A DNA stretch of 64,000 bases from Nymphaea colorata. Its lineage: Eukaryota; Streptophyta; Magnoliopsida; Nymphaeales; Nymphaeaceae. Made by a program: the position numbers and the translations under genes. Below are positions 48,419 to 59,788 of this stretch, piece after piece. Numbering within the stretch: the first letter of the stretch is position 1; each line of letters begins with the position of its first letter. The notes under the pieces were generated by a model, which did not search any database, was not told where the DNA came from, and saw only the letters and a program-made list of their open reading frames with translations. The stretch covers positions 16,463,934-16,527,933 of the forward strand of contig NC_045138.2 in assembly GCF_008831285.2 (NCBI RefSeq). Direction: 5' to 3'.

Positions 48419-48689
48419 GGGGTGAGATTAACATATGAGTATATGAGTGAAGGCCAAAGCCATCTTCGTTCCTTTTATCTCCACAAGATTCAGGGTTGTG
48501 TCAGATGATGTCCTAGTTGTGTTTCAATTTGTATAATTGGTATTCTTTTTTCTTTTTTTTCAGAGTAGAAAGTTGAAGCCATTAGAGTTCAAAATGACCA
48601 TATCGAGAGGGTCAGAAGGAGAGGAGGTGGAGGCGGAGAGGGGGAAAAAGGAGAGGCAGAGGAGGGGAAGGGGAAAGAAGGAAGAAGGA

Positions 48690-48830
48690 GAGGAGGATGG
48701 GGGACCGGCCGGGCTGGGCCGCGTCATTGGGCTCGCGCCCGGCTTGGGACCCAGATTCGGCCCGACCGGGCCAGGTACGGGTACCTGCCGGCAGCTTGGC
48801 CCGACGCTTAGGCTTACTCATACTCCGTCC
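48690..48830. repeat. GGGCCGGGC/GGCCCGACC word array
   Basis: GCCGGGCTGGGCCG, GGCCCGACCGGGCC and GGCAGCTTGGCCCGACG recur within 140 bp and are largely self-complementary. A purine-only stretch (48605-48695) lies to the left. Non-coding. Confidence 0.45.
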
Positions 48831-49144
48831 CGACAACTTTATACAATTTTTTATTTTTTAAAAAATAAAAATATATAAACATCTTCCTCCTAAAATTATC
48901 CCTCAAAAAAAAAAAATTAATAGACCTCATGATTTTTTTTTTTCTTCTACTTCTCCACCGCCATTATGCATCGTTTGCTTCACACATTTTCCTAATCATG
49001 TAACAAACACTGAAGCTAAGAAATCAGGTAGGGGCTAGCATGTATAGAAGAGAAAAGCTATCCCTCTAATTTTCATGGCAAAACTAAATCCACCCTTTCC
49101 TTACAGTACTTTTGACAGCTTTATTCATTCAAACACCTCAAGAA

Positions 49145-49300
49145 GCAAGAAATTTTGGGCTGAGGGACACTAATTTCAAATTTTCATGCTTTTACATGTA
49201 CAAATGTACATAAATGATCAACTATTTAAAATGAAAAATAAAGAAAATTTGTGGTTGGTGCAAGCAATTGCCAAAACCATTTCATATGTGGCTCCGCTAC
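49145..49300 (+). repeat. Second copy of the GTGGCTCCGC(C/T)ACTG dispersed repeat
   Basis: Same internal order as 43505-43715: GAAATTTTGGGCTGAGGGAC, an AT-rich core, then ATATGTGGCTCCGCTACTGC. Confidence 0.5.
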
Positions 49301-49527
49301 TGCAGCAGACGGAAAGGATATGAGTAGAGGAAATATAAATTTCCCCAAGTAAAATCTCTAATCAAGTTTCAACCTTTCCATTTTATAAGTTGAGATTCCT
49401 TACATGTTTGCCTTCCCCATTGAGAAGGTAAAAGTTTTCCTATGCACGTTGATTAACAAGGTAAAAGTTTTTCTGTCTAAACCCGGAGAACCTAAATGCA
49501 TAAGAAATTGAAAACCAAAAACGCTAA

Positions 49528-49793
49528 GGGGCGTTTGGATGACACCCTCCTCTAACCCAGTTTTATAAAAACTTGACTTTATGAAAAACATGTTTTTTTA
49601 ATGAATTTTAGAATTTTTTTTCTTGTTTGGGTAAGACGGCCAAAATCTCGTATTTAAATAACCTAAGGGGATCAGGTTTTTCACTATCTTTTACAAAACC
49701 AGGTTTTGTCAAAACTGAGTATTCTTCAAACCCAGTTTTCATGGCACCTAAACATTTCAAAACCTGGTTTTGAAGTGTCACTTAAACACTCCC
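49528..49793. mobile_element. MITE of the AAACC(A/T)GGTTT family, copy A
   Basis: A 266-bp element with left end GGGGCGTTTGGATGACAC and a right end whose reverse complement is GGGAGTGTTTAAGTGACAC. It is flanked by TAA and TTA. Its interior is made of degenerate palindromes such as AAAACCAGGTTTTG and AAACCCAGTTTT. Confidence 0.6.
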
Positions 49794-49806
49794 TTAAAAG
49801 TCTAAA

Positions 49807-50066
49807 GGGGCTTTTGAATGATATCTCAAAACTAAGTTTTGGAGGAAAAACTCAGGTTTGGAGTGTTTGGCTGCCATCGAAACTAAGTTTGAGGAAAACC
49901 CAGTTTTGATAAAACCTGCTTTTGTAAAATAAAGTGAAAAACTTGAGCCCTCTCAGGTTATTCACAAAAACCAGGTTTTAATGCTAATTAAAAAAAAAAC
50001 TATAGTTTTCATAAAACCAAGTTTTTAGAAAACTAGTTTAGATAATAATATAATCCAAATACCCCC
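49807..50066. mobile_element. MITE of the AAACC(A/T)GGTTT family, copy B
   Basis: A 260-bp element directly after copy A. The left end is GGGGCTTTTGAATGATAT; the right end, reverse-complemented, is GGGGGTATTTGGATTATAT. The interior carries the same CAAAACCAGGTTTT-type words. Side-by-side insertion or tandem duplication of one family. Confidence 0.6.
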
Positions 50067-50750
50067 TAAAACTATACCTAACAGTTTATATTCCTAAGTA
50101 TTTTGTAGAAAATAACTAGGTATTCGCGCTGGTGCACTGGAGCGAAAACCGATATATACGACATTGAACTGTGAAATTATTTTTTTATTAATTAAGTAAT
50201 TAAGTTAACACGGCTGTTTTCTATAAGCAATAAATTCCCTTTCGACATTGGCCTCTCATTACCTTCATTAAGTAATAAAAATACATGATTTCCACAATAA
50301 TCACCTACCATTGCAAAATTTAATATATTATTCAACTTATAAGCTTCATCCTTATGGTTCACTTTGGCCCTATTGGGTCTGGTTCGCCTAGTGATACTGT
50401 CTCGGAATCCACGAGAAAGTATCATATTCATACGGGCTTTCTTTCTCCAAAAAAGAAAAATATTTGTTTTGTTACAAGTATGCATTTAGATTCAACTAGA
50501 GGAGATTTGAAAAATCATGAGTTGTTCGAGTCTTATTTGAGACTATAATTATCATTATTTTAAATTATTATACCTTTATTTTGATTACATTTTCGATATC
50601 AAAATAAAAAATCTTTACTCATATCGTAAAATTGATTTTATTTCTTTGGATCTTATTTACAAAACCAGCGCAACAGCTCCAAATATGAACAATATTATTA
50701 GCGGATATTTACAAAACCAAGAAGATATTTTATTTTTGTATTCATACAGG

Positions 50751-50786
50751 CGCATGCGCGCGCGCGCGCGCACACACACACACACA
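50751..50786. repeat. (CG)n(CA)n alternating tract upstream of the MFS gene
   Basis: An uninterrupted alternating purine-pyrimidine run, CGCATGCGCG... then CACACA..., ending 99 bp before the transporter ATG. Such tracts can adopt Z-DNA. A regulatory role is unproven. Confidence 0.85.
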
Positions 50787-50884
50787 AGAAAGTGGTACTT
50801 CATCCTTCTCATCCTTCTGTGTACTTATGGAATAGACTAGAAGCTACATTAAACGGACGTCAGAGAGATATCAGACTCAGAGAG

Positions 50885-53053
50885 ATGGCTACTGGTTTCA
50901 CGGCGTGCTCTGCCATGGACAAGGCAAAGGTGCTATTGGAGATTGTGAGGGGAAGATGGTTCATGGTGTTTGCTTCTTTACTTATTATGTCTGCATCTGG
51001 TTCTTCCTATCTCTTTGCCATCTACTCCCCAAGCATCAAGTCCTCTCTGGGCTACACCCAGCAGACGCTCAACACTCTGAGCTTCTTCAAGGACCTCGGC
51101 GCCAACGTAGGCATCCTCTCCGGCCTCATCAATGAGGTCACTCCCCCTTGGGTGGTGCTCGCCATAGGAGCCGCCATGAACCTCGGTGGCTACCTCATGA
51201 TGTGGCTCGCAGTCACCAGACGCATCTCCCAGCCCAAGCTGTGGCAGATGTGCCTCTACATGTGGATCGGCTCCGACTCTCAGTCCTTCGCCAACACAGG
51301 ATCCCTCGTCACCTGCGTCAAGAACTTCCCGCAGAGCCGCGGCATGGTGCTTGGCCTGCTTAAGGGATTCATGGGGCTCAGTGGAGCTATCTTCACACAG
51401 CTCTACAATGCCATCTATGGCCACGACCCGGAGGGACTCCTTCTTCTCATCGCTTGGCTTCCTGCTGTCACTTCGATGCTCTTCCTCCCAGTAATTCGGA
51501 TTATGAAGGTACTGTACATTTCTTTTCTGCAGTAGTAGCATCATCAAAAGAATTTGCAGCAAAAGTTAAGCCCACTTAAGGAAGAATGGTAGCTAAAAGG
51601 ATGAAGTTTTAATTTGTTGTCATTTTTTTCAGTTCCTAAATGTTATTAGCTTTGTAATTTTTACTGTAAATTTAAAATTACCATGTTGGCAATGAAGATT
51701 TGCTTCAATCATGGTGTTGCCTCATGAGTTCTATTCCTTTAGCTTTCCTGCTAAGATTAACATCTTAATCATTTTATGGTTTAAGGAAATCTAAAGTTAA
51801 GTTGACTTAGGTGAAAACAATACAATAAATCACAGAAATCGATCTCATGCTACCTTTAAATCCTATTGCAGACAGAACGCCAAAAGAACGAGCAGAAAGT
51901 CTTCTACTCGTTCCTCTACATTGCGCTTGCTCTCGCTGGCTACCTCATGATAATGATCATCCTTCAAAGAAGAATTCACTTCACAGCTTCAGCTTACAGA
52001 AGCAGCGCTGCCATCGTTGTGTTGCTGCTCTTTCTTCCCCTCGCCATTATTGTGAGCGAAGAGATCTCAAAAATGAATCAATCCCCAATTCCTTGTGACA
52101 CAGCTAGCGGGTTAAAAGAACCAGCGAAGCAACAACAGGTGGAGGAATCACCAGCAGTAGTTTCAGCACCAGCAGAATCCGGCGGAACTGCTCCACTAAT
52201 ACCCGATGGTTCAGTTTCTCGCATAAAGAGCATGTTCAGGTCTCCAGACAGGGGAGAGGACTACACCATACTTCAAGCACTAGTGAGCATCGACATGCTA
52301 ATCCTGTTCTCTGCAGCCACATGTGGGGTAGGGGGGACCTTAACAGCCATTGACAACATGGGCCAGATAGGCGAGTCCCTCGGTTACTCGGCGCAGAGCA
52401 TCGGAACATTTGTGTCCCTGATAAGCATTTGGAACTTCTCCGGCCGCGTCGCTGCCGGATTTGTGTCGGAAATTTTCTTGACCAAGTACCAGTTTCCTCG
52501 GCCCCTGATGCTGAGTGGTGTTCTGTTGCTCGCTTGTGTAGGCCACCTGCTCATTGCCTTCCCAATTCCAGGGTCCCTCTACGTTGCTTCCATCATCATT
52601 GGCCTATGCTTTGGGGCACAATGGCCTCTGCTGTATGCCATAATCTCTGAAATCTTTGGGCTCAAATACTACTCTACGCTCTATAACTTTGGGTCAGTGG
52701 CCTCACCAATAGGGTCCTACATCTTCAATGTGAAGATTGCAGGGCAACTCTATGACAGGGAGGCCCTGAAGCAGAGGGCTGCCTCTGGGTTGCCCTTTGA
52801 GAATGGGGAATTGAGCTGCACTGGGGTGCAGTGCTATAGGCTCTCCTTCATTATCATAACAGCAGCAACCTTCTTAGGGTTCTTGGTGTCCTTGGTGCTG
52901 GTGAGGAGGACCAAGAAGTTCTATGCAGGGGACATCTATGCTAGGTTCAGAGTGAATAATAACATGGAGATGGTGGATCCCACCTTGGGTGAGACTGAGG
53001 AGGAACAATGTGGTGCTGCACCAGCTGGTCAAGATCATAGGACCAAAAATTGA
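50885..53053 (+). CDS. Nodulin-like / NFD4-type MFS transporter
   Basis: Multipass membrane protein of the plant Nodulin-like major facilitator group, which includes NUCLEAR FUSION DEFECTIVE 4. Substrates of most members are unknown. Two exons: 50885-51508 (ends PVIRIMK) and 51872-53053 (starts TERQKNEQ, stop TGA), joined in phase 0, give 601 residues. The first ATG in frame ([15 protein letters not shown]) is taken as the start. Family marks include [38 protein letters not shown], a cytosolic loop with low-complexity PAESGG (about residues 270-330), the second-half motif [22 protein letters not shown] and [29 protein letters not shown]. About 12 membrane segments are visible. The coding region is GC-richer than its surroundings, notably exon 1. 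Confidence 0.93.
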
Positions 53054-53530
53054 AGGTGGCACTGTTCTCTCTCTCTCTCTCTCTTTATATATATCACATC
53101 ATTTTGATTCCCGTGCGCATTAGGCTAATGAGAGCAGCAAGTTCTCTCTCTCTCTCTTTAGTTTGTTACTCAAAAAACTATACCTAAGTTAAGAGAGTTT
53201 TTACCCCACAATTCATATGAAGGTTGAATGCAATGGTTAGTTTGCATGGTACTTTTGACCCCACATTTCATATGATTCTGATCAGGAAGGTTTATTTGGT
53301 GCTGTCTATATATGGTTCATCGTTTTTGATGAGCCTACGTCCAGGACCAAAGGTCCAGAAGAACGCACACGGAGAAAATATTATCAATTGAAGAGAATGA
53401 ATACAACTATGCGTGAACAACATACTTTAAGGCTCAGCTTAGCAAATTGATAATTTCCAGCGTTTTCCTTTATCTACAAGATTTTGATTGATCTCATTTC
53501 TACAAGAAAGAAAAGGAGTGGCGTTTTGTC
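53054..53530. other. 3' flank of the MFS gene
   Basis: Two CT/TC microsatellites (about 53069-53086 and 53143-53158) and presumed 3' UTR. No gene. Confidence 0.5.
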
Positions 53531-53553
53531 TATTTTGATTGATCTCATTTCTA
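53472..53553 (+). repeat. Partial tandem duplication
   Basis: ATTTTGATTGATCTCATTTC followed by TA occurs at about 53474 and again at about 53531, separated by about 37 bp. Confidence 0.85.
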
Positions 53554-53722
53554 AGAATTCTTCTAGCAATTTGATATAATGCCCATGACTAATGCATAAC
53601 TTGACTAACATAATTAATTGCAAATGATATCTCAGGACAAGTCAAAGTAAGATACTGTAGAGATCCAATGATGTGCCTATAGAGAGTAGGATCACTGAAT
53701 GGCTTATCTGCTTCCTCAATGC

Positions 53723-53822
53723 GAAACTTGCAACGCCAATCCCATTAGTAACTCCATCAATTACTCGTCCATCAAAAGAATGAGTTAGTTCCGCTAATCC
53801 TCGAACACCCCTAATGAATACT
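53723..53822 (-). pseudogene. ndhF: Plastid ndhF-like fragment (NUPT piece)
   Basis: The minus-strand translation gives [20 protein letters not shown] followed by GIGVASF. This matches the conserved C-terminal part of the plastid NADH dehydrogenase subunit 5 (ndhF) as I know it. Both flanks stop matching abruptly. A fragment of about 100 bp, not functional. Confidence 0.7.
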
Positions 53823-53853
53823 TTTTCATCCGGGTATTTGGAGTTACAAAGGT

Positions 53854-53922
53854 GTCGCCCGGGCACACATTGTGTTTTCTGGCTTGTGCTTCTTGGTAGC
53901 TATATGGCATTGGGTGTATTGG
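53854..53922 (+). pseudogene. psbB: Plastid psbB (CP47)-like fragment (NUPT piece)
   Basis: The plus-strand translation reads [20 protein letters not shown] then VYW, nearly identical to the conserved photosystem II CP47 stretch around [20 protein letters not shown]. It is only 69 bp and opposite in orientation to the adjacent ndhF-like piece. A nuclear copy of organellar DNA, not a gene. Confidence 0.85.
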
Positions 53923-54110
53923 GTATCAGAAACCAGAGCCAGAGACGCTAGCGGCGCGCAAAATGCCTATACGAACAAAATTCGTTATTGCGGGATAGGG
54001 ATATCGGACCAAAGCGTTTTGAAGTTTAGTCATTGGTGTGATGTTTGGTTTACAATCTTCCATTTTAGCTTTCTCCAATATATGGCTTGGCAGAGAAAAC
54101 CGAGATATTC

Positions 54111-55184
54111 ATCAAATGCCTCCTATGAGTTCCTTTTGCTATTGGATGAAAGGGCGAAACTGCCTCACTTTCTTCATGTTTTTGGGGTTCATAACTAATT
54201 TAGAACATAGCGGAAACATCTATCAATTAAAGTGTAACACATCTACGAATTGCAGTCCAAATGAATACCATTCATGAAAATCAAAACTAACAATCGGACT
54301 TTCATCAACCCGCCAGCCCAATGAGCTCCTTTGTCGTGGGAAAGAGTTAAAGCTGAATGAAACTTTCTCGTGTCCGCCATGGACAAAAAGTCTGGGAATG
54401 AGAGATGTCGTCTTGCTGTTGGTTTTTCCTTTTGCACGTCTCAGGTAGAATGTTCCTCCCAAGGAGACGAGCATCTCCCAGTCGGTAACTAATAATTTAC
54501 TCTATTGTTGTAGTCATTTTTTTTATGAGCTCTAGTGATGAAAACAAGTTGAAATGTAAATGAAGAAGGTTTTGTGGATTCGTAAAAATGAACCAATAGG
54601 TTCAACTCCAAAAAGTTCTGTTCTTACCGATTTTAGGGTTTAATTTCTTTCAATTCCTTTGCTTTTTTTTAATTTGTTTTTGGCCACGTACAGTTTAATG
54701 GCAAAACCAGTTATTGACTTTAGATAATTAGCGAAAGTTGCGTATACTATGTTAAACATCTTTCCTCACTCAAATGGAAAAGTTTTGGTACTAAATTATC
54801 CAATTTGGATCCGATGTCGATATGCTCGATCTGGATAAGCATATAGGATCCAGTAATCGAATGCTGACCAACTTCATGTATAAATGTAAAATCGCTGCAA
54901 GATTTAAGATGTCATCAGCTGTTTCTAAGGTTGATTTAGACACGAAACTTAATCGAGAAATGTCATTGAAGCTGCCCATACCCATGTCGGGAGAACATAT
55001 GTGAAGGCTATATCAAAAATTAGGTATGTGTGAGGGTGCGCACTACTACACATTAGACTCACAAGAGACATCGACACAACTCAGGACCCTAAAGGCAGGA
55101 GGAATGAAGGGGCTTTCGAACCCTTATCCTCCATGGTAGACTTGACGGGGCTTATGTTCAAGCTCTATCACCTTAAGCTAGGGG
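54111..55184. other. Intergenic stretch, origin unclear
   Basis: The minus strand of 54223-54474 keeps an 83-codon frame (LGGTFYLRRAKGKTNSK...) that might be organelle-derived, but I could not assign it. Nothing else recognisable. Confidence 0.35.
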
Positions 55185-55535
55185 TGAACAACGAGTCGAA
55201 CTACTCGAGCTCGACTCGTTAAAACTCCGCTCGTGAATGAGTTTGAGCTAAGTCATTTGCTTAACGAGTCGAGCTCGAGTTCATGAGTCGATTCATTCAA
55301 ATAATCGAGTTGAGTTCGAGCTCAACACGTAACTGTTGAGTCGAGCTCGAGCCTTAATCAAGTTTGTCGAGCCTTAATCGAGTCGAGCTCGAGCTCAACA
55401 TGTAACGATGAATATCAATTCTATTCAAACGAGTTTGTTGAACTTTAATCAAGTTGAGTTTGAGCTATTCTCGAGGTTTCATTAGTCGAACCGAGTCCAA
55501 ACTAACTGAATTCGACCTCGACTCAGCTCGTGTTT
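55185..55535. repeat. GAGTCGAGCTCGAG self-complementary word array
   Basis: About 350 bp packed with degenerate copies of CGAGTCGAGCTCGAG, CTCGAGCTCGACTCG and GAGTTTGAGCT on both strands. Every word is nearly its own reverse complement. Probably a non-autonomous element; class unknown. Confidence 0.6.
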
Positions 55536-58500
55536 ACCCCTACCTTAAGCATGTTCTCCTTTGATGGATTTCATAAGTTGGGGACTGGGGATGCAAGTAT
55601 TCTGTATCTAGTTTGAAGATTTGGCCGATTTCTAGTGCATCGTCACTTGTTTGGATCCGGCCTCTAACGCATCTTGTTGCAGCAAATCGTGTTTGCATCC
55701 TCGCTATCAACAAGGGAAGTCCTTGCCCATTTATGCAAGGACAGGCTTAGGGTTCTCTGCAAGTCGAGATTTGCCTGTGCAAACTGTGGCCATGCTATCC
55801 CGTAAAGTTACATACGGCCAGGTCTCTGTCTCCATTACAGGAACTCGGCCAAAAAAGAACACGAGGTTTTTGCACAATTTTCCAGCAGCAGTACTGTATA
55901 TGAAGACAGATAACATGTGGATATGTTGGGAGTTTCCGTGTGAATTATACATATGCAAATGCAACATATCTGAATTATATATATGCAAATGCAAGGCAAT
56001 TGAAATATGTTTATTGTTAGATGTTGTCAGATGACTAAAATTTTAAAATTTATTATTGAAAAACCGTTTTTCAAGGGTATTAATAATGGTTTATAGTATA
56101 CTGACAGTTTATGATGGTTTTAACAGGTAATTTATGTTATATTCAACCACAAATATATCTATATATATATATATATTTCACATTTTTATAGCGCTCATGT
56201 GGAGGTGATGAACTTGGCCTGGGCGCTGGTTTCGCAAGTTTCACCAAACTGGACTTGAGAACTAGTGCCATAGTTGAAATCGGAACTAGGGATAAGCTAG
56301 AACCGAATCTGAAGCCCATCCAACTCTGGTTAATTTAATTTAGTCGGATACAAACATGGGAGAAGATCCAAAACCCAATAATAGAACTGGATCTGATTTT
56401 CAAACAAAGGATGATGGATCTGACTTAGCAGATTGAATTTTATGTGAGGAATACCAGCTGAGTTCGGAGCGTATGCTTCCCTCGAGCACAGATTTCAAAA
56501 TCGGATCCGGGTCGAATCCAAATGGTGCTCGATTTCTTTCCCTTTCATATTTTTTGTTTGTTTGTATGAAAGCAGCTAGCATGCAATGGCAACTGCATTA
56601 TTATGTTCAAATTCACAAGATTGTCTCCTTGTTAGATATTTAAATTGGTCAATTTTTAGTTCTTTTGGAGACACTGAAATTGGGTGGTTGGACATTAGCC
56701 TTTCCTAGGTCTATTTCTCATCAAAGGGGTCCCTCAATCATGAGAGGACAAGACTATATAAGCTCTAGTTAGACAAAAATAGGTCACATATATTAAGTTA
56801 ATTAATTTTTTTAAATAATCTATACAGACAAACGACTCTTATTATACTAAAAATCCTTGAGTTCTAGTAGCTAAATCCATATCTTTCATAGGGAATAACT
56901 TGAATCAAAACATGCTTTATACTAAATCAGCGTTTATAAATATATTAGGATGTTCATATTTTGTTTAGAGTTTTTTAGCAAAAAATTTAAAAGCTTGTTT
57001 GAGTGCCTCTTTTTTCCTTTCTTATTCAATCACTGACGTTAAATGACCAAAGTCATTTCTAATAGATGTGACAACTTAAAAGTGTGGCACCTATCTGTTC
57101 TTCTCTTTCTCTCTCATATATATATATATATATAATGGTAGACAAATAAGAACAATCTTAGCCCTTGATTTGTCTTTTACAAGAGATTAGACGACTAAAA
57201 TACCTTCATCACTTTGTCTTTGTGCGTTTGATACGATCAAATCCATTGCTTCTTTGTTCTCCATCTTTTTCTTTTTGAACTCAAATTTCTGAAAGGTCAT
57301 AATCCACCTCCCAAGAAATGAAAACAACAAAACACCGTACCTTTCGTTGATGCTAATTGATGGTGAAGGAAAGCCCTTCTTCTTACAGGCTCATGCTTCC
57401 CTCCAAATGAAAAATCGAGTGGCTTCCTAAGAAGAAGGAAAAAGACAAATAAGAGAAACTGCCTAGAAAGTTAGGCCCGTAAAATGAAAACATTCAAACT
57501 ATAATTTTTAAGGGAGCTAGGATTTTTTTTTTTTGAGGGACATTTATGCAAAGTAATTAATTTTTAAAGCTTTCAAAAATTTAAATATAAATTAATAGTA
57601 AACTGAATGAGGGCATAATATATATATATAAATAAGCAAATGAATAATATAGGTGACCTTTGTTCTTAATTAGGCCATATGTTTATAGTTAGCAAACATA
57701 TGGAATGTAAATTTAATTAAGAAAAGCATAAATAGGCATAAGCTTTTGACATTACGGAAAATGTGCCCAAAGTAACTTTTTGCATGCTTATATTATAATG
57801 ACAAAGTCACAAAAATCCTTTGGTGAATCCAATTTCGGTTAATTCAAGTAATTACTAACCAAAGTTGGGATAACGAGTTTAAACCACCAAGGAACTTTCA
57901 GGGTAATTTATTCTCATGTTCATTATTAATATTTCTATCACTCTTTAACCATACGCACCATTGTTGACATATACTTAGCAATTAGTTAGGTGGAGTTTTA
58001 ACAGCACGTAAATTAGCTAATTAGGTTCACAATGTTAGCGAAAGTATAAATTTCAACTATTATCTTATCCTTTGATGTACAAGGCAGTCGACTGTATTAT
58101 GAAACATGTGATTGCTGTTATAATTCATAATTCAACGCACTATTTCTCAGGACCGTAAAATTTCCAAAACATGCTCTGTGAAACCTCAGGACGAGGGAGA
58201 TGGTGAAAAAATAACCACTCTCTCCCTTGAAAAAAAAAAAAAACCCAAATCCAAATCAGAATTGGTCCGGACCAATATACGAGACACGATCTGATGTTGT
58301 TCATCAGGTCTTGGTAGGGATTAAAGATCGTGAGCGAACGAAAAAAAAAAAAAAAAAAACTCAAAAGATGAAGAAGCACCATTTCAACAAATAAGAATTT
58401 CCTTTCTTCTCAAATCTGATAAGCTATAAAAATGGATTCGAATTCTTATAAGGCTCAGAATTAATTAGCAAAAAATTCAGACCGTATCTGTATCATAATT

Positions 58501-58808
58501 CAAGTGGAAAATCTGATCATGCAAAAAAGTCAGCTCTTGCTTTTTAACATGTCGAATTGAATATGACGAAGGACGGCTCAAGGGGAGACGGAACTGCTCG
58601 TATATTTAATTTGCAACCTATGCTTGGCGGAGTAGAGTAGTGCACATCAGAGGCCATGATTTGATGTCATTTTGTCGCATTGGAAGGTGCCCAACTTCCG
58701 TCAGGTTTCACAAAGGTTCTCCTTATAATTTTGAAGCTCGTGATGTCCCTTCGATTTGATGGCATTCACCCAAAGTCTTATTCGGATGAACATAAAAAAA
58801 TGAGTAGG

Positions 58809-58810
<2 letters not shown>

Positions 58811-58880
<70 letters not shown>
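58811..58880. repeat. 70-bp AT microsatellite
   Basis: Perfect (AT)35 run, the longest simple repeat in the window. Confidence 0.98.
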
Positions 58881-58885
<5 letters not shown>

Positions 58886-59788
58886 AAAGAATTTTATTTT
58901 GACGCTATTAAAATTTTAAAATTATAGTTTAGCCGATGTGCCCCCAAATAGCAATAGTAATCCCATTAATACAGAGTTTGTGGAAAGAGGAGAATTGGGA
59001 AAAAGGTGTTCAGCTTTTTTTTTCTTTTTTTTTTTGAAAAAGATAGATAAGAATAAGAAGTTAATGAAAATAAAAGTGAATTAAGATATTTAAAAAATAG
59101 TTAAAAACCTGGGATGTGGCCCTCTTTAATTGAACCAGTTTGAGACTGATTTGGTTCAATTTGACCAATACCGATAACATCGAGGAAAATATCGCTTCAG
59201 GTTTACTTTGACGGCCATCGAACCAACTGCTAACATCCAAATGGATGTAAATGATTGACATTTAAGTGACTAAGAAAAAAAACTCAAAATCATTTACCAC
59301 AAAAATGCTGTGCCTTTTTAAATTTCATCTAATAAGAGGACGCCATAAGTAATACTTCCCCATTCAGCCACTTATCAGCCGATATTTAAATAGAAAAATA
59401 AATAAAGACATGGAGTCCAATTGTTTGCTAAAGGACTTTACAGGCTCTAGTCAAATATAATTATTGAACAAGAAAATTATTGGGATATGGGTTTCTTGTT
59501 TGATGTGGAAACTTTATTTCAAGAGTTTTTAATGAATTTAAAAAAAAATTAGTTTTTTTGTTTACCTAAAACTTAATTTTTGAATTGAAACTACCCGACC
59601 CACATGCACACTGAGCTTGGACCCCTAGTTCGACAGATCTCAATTTGTTCCCTATCTGCTTCGATTCCAACCTCCAAAAGAGTATAAATAAGGACAACCA
59701 CCACTTAACAAATCTTTTATAAGTCTTTGAAGATCTCTCGCAAGCTTAAGAAAGTTTTCAAAACGACAGGTTACGATGAATAATCTAA

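Larger units (their letters stand above)
53520..54110 (-). pseudogene. Decayed Ty1/copia reverse-transcriptase fragment, interrupted
   Basis: On the minus strand, about 54100-54015 reads GFLCQ...[19 protein letters not shown] (with one frameshift). This is the conserved copia block that precedes the S/C-K-P-x-x-T-P-M motif. From about 53718 down to 53525 it reads [20 protein letters not shown], then [14 protein letters not shown]...VSQVMH, a stop, and ...RRILRNE, the next copia block. In intact copia elements these two blocks are only about 10-20 residues apart. Here about 0.3 kb of plastid-like DNA separates them. The stop codon and frameshift show it is dead. LTRs were not found nearby. Confidence 0.8.

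Noticed and set aside
50978-51562. 194-codon antisense frame over the MFS gene
   Set aside because: Shadow of the GC-rich first exon of the transporter. No domain, and the sense frame is a clear MFS protein.
53642-53866. A 74-codon minus-strand frame read as one protein
   Set aside because: It is a chance fusion of an ndhF-like piece with out-of-frame copia DNA. The copia part reads correctly in a different frame.
55651-56034. 127-codon plus-strand frame
   Set aside because: No domain. Its end contains a repeated ELYICKCN segment that comes from a short local DNA duplication near 55940-55995.
58680-58919. Frame with an Ile-Tyr repeat
   Set aside because: Translation of the 70-bp AT microsatellite.
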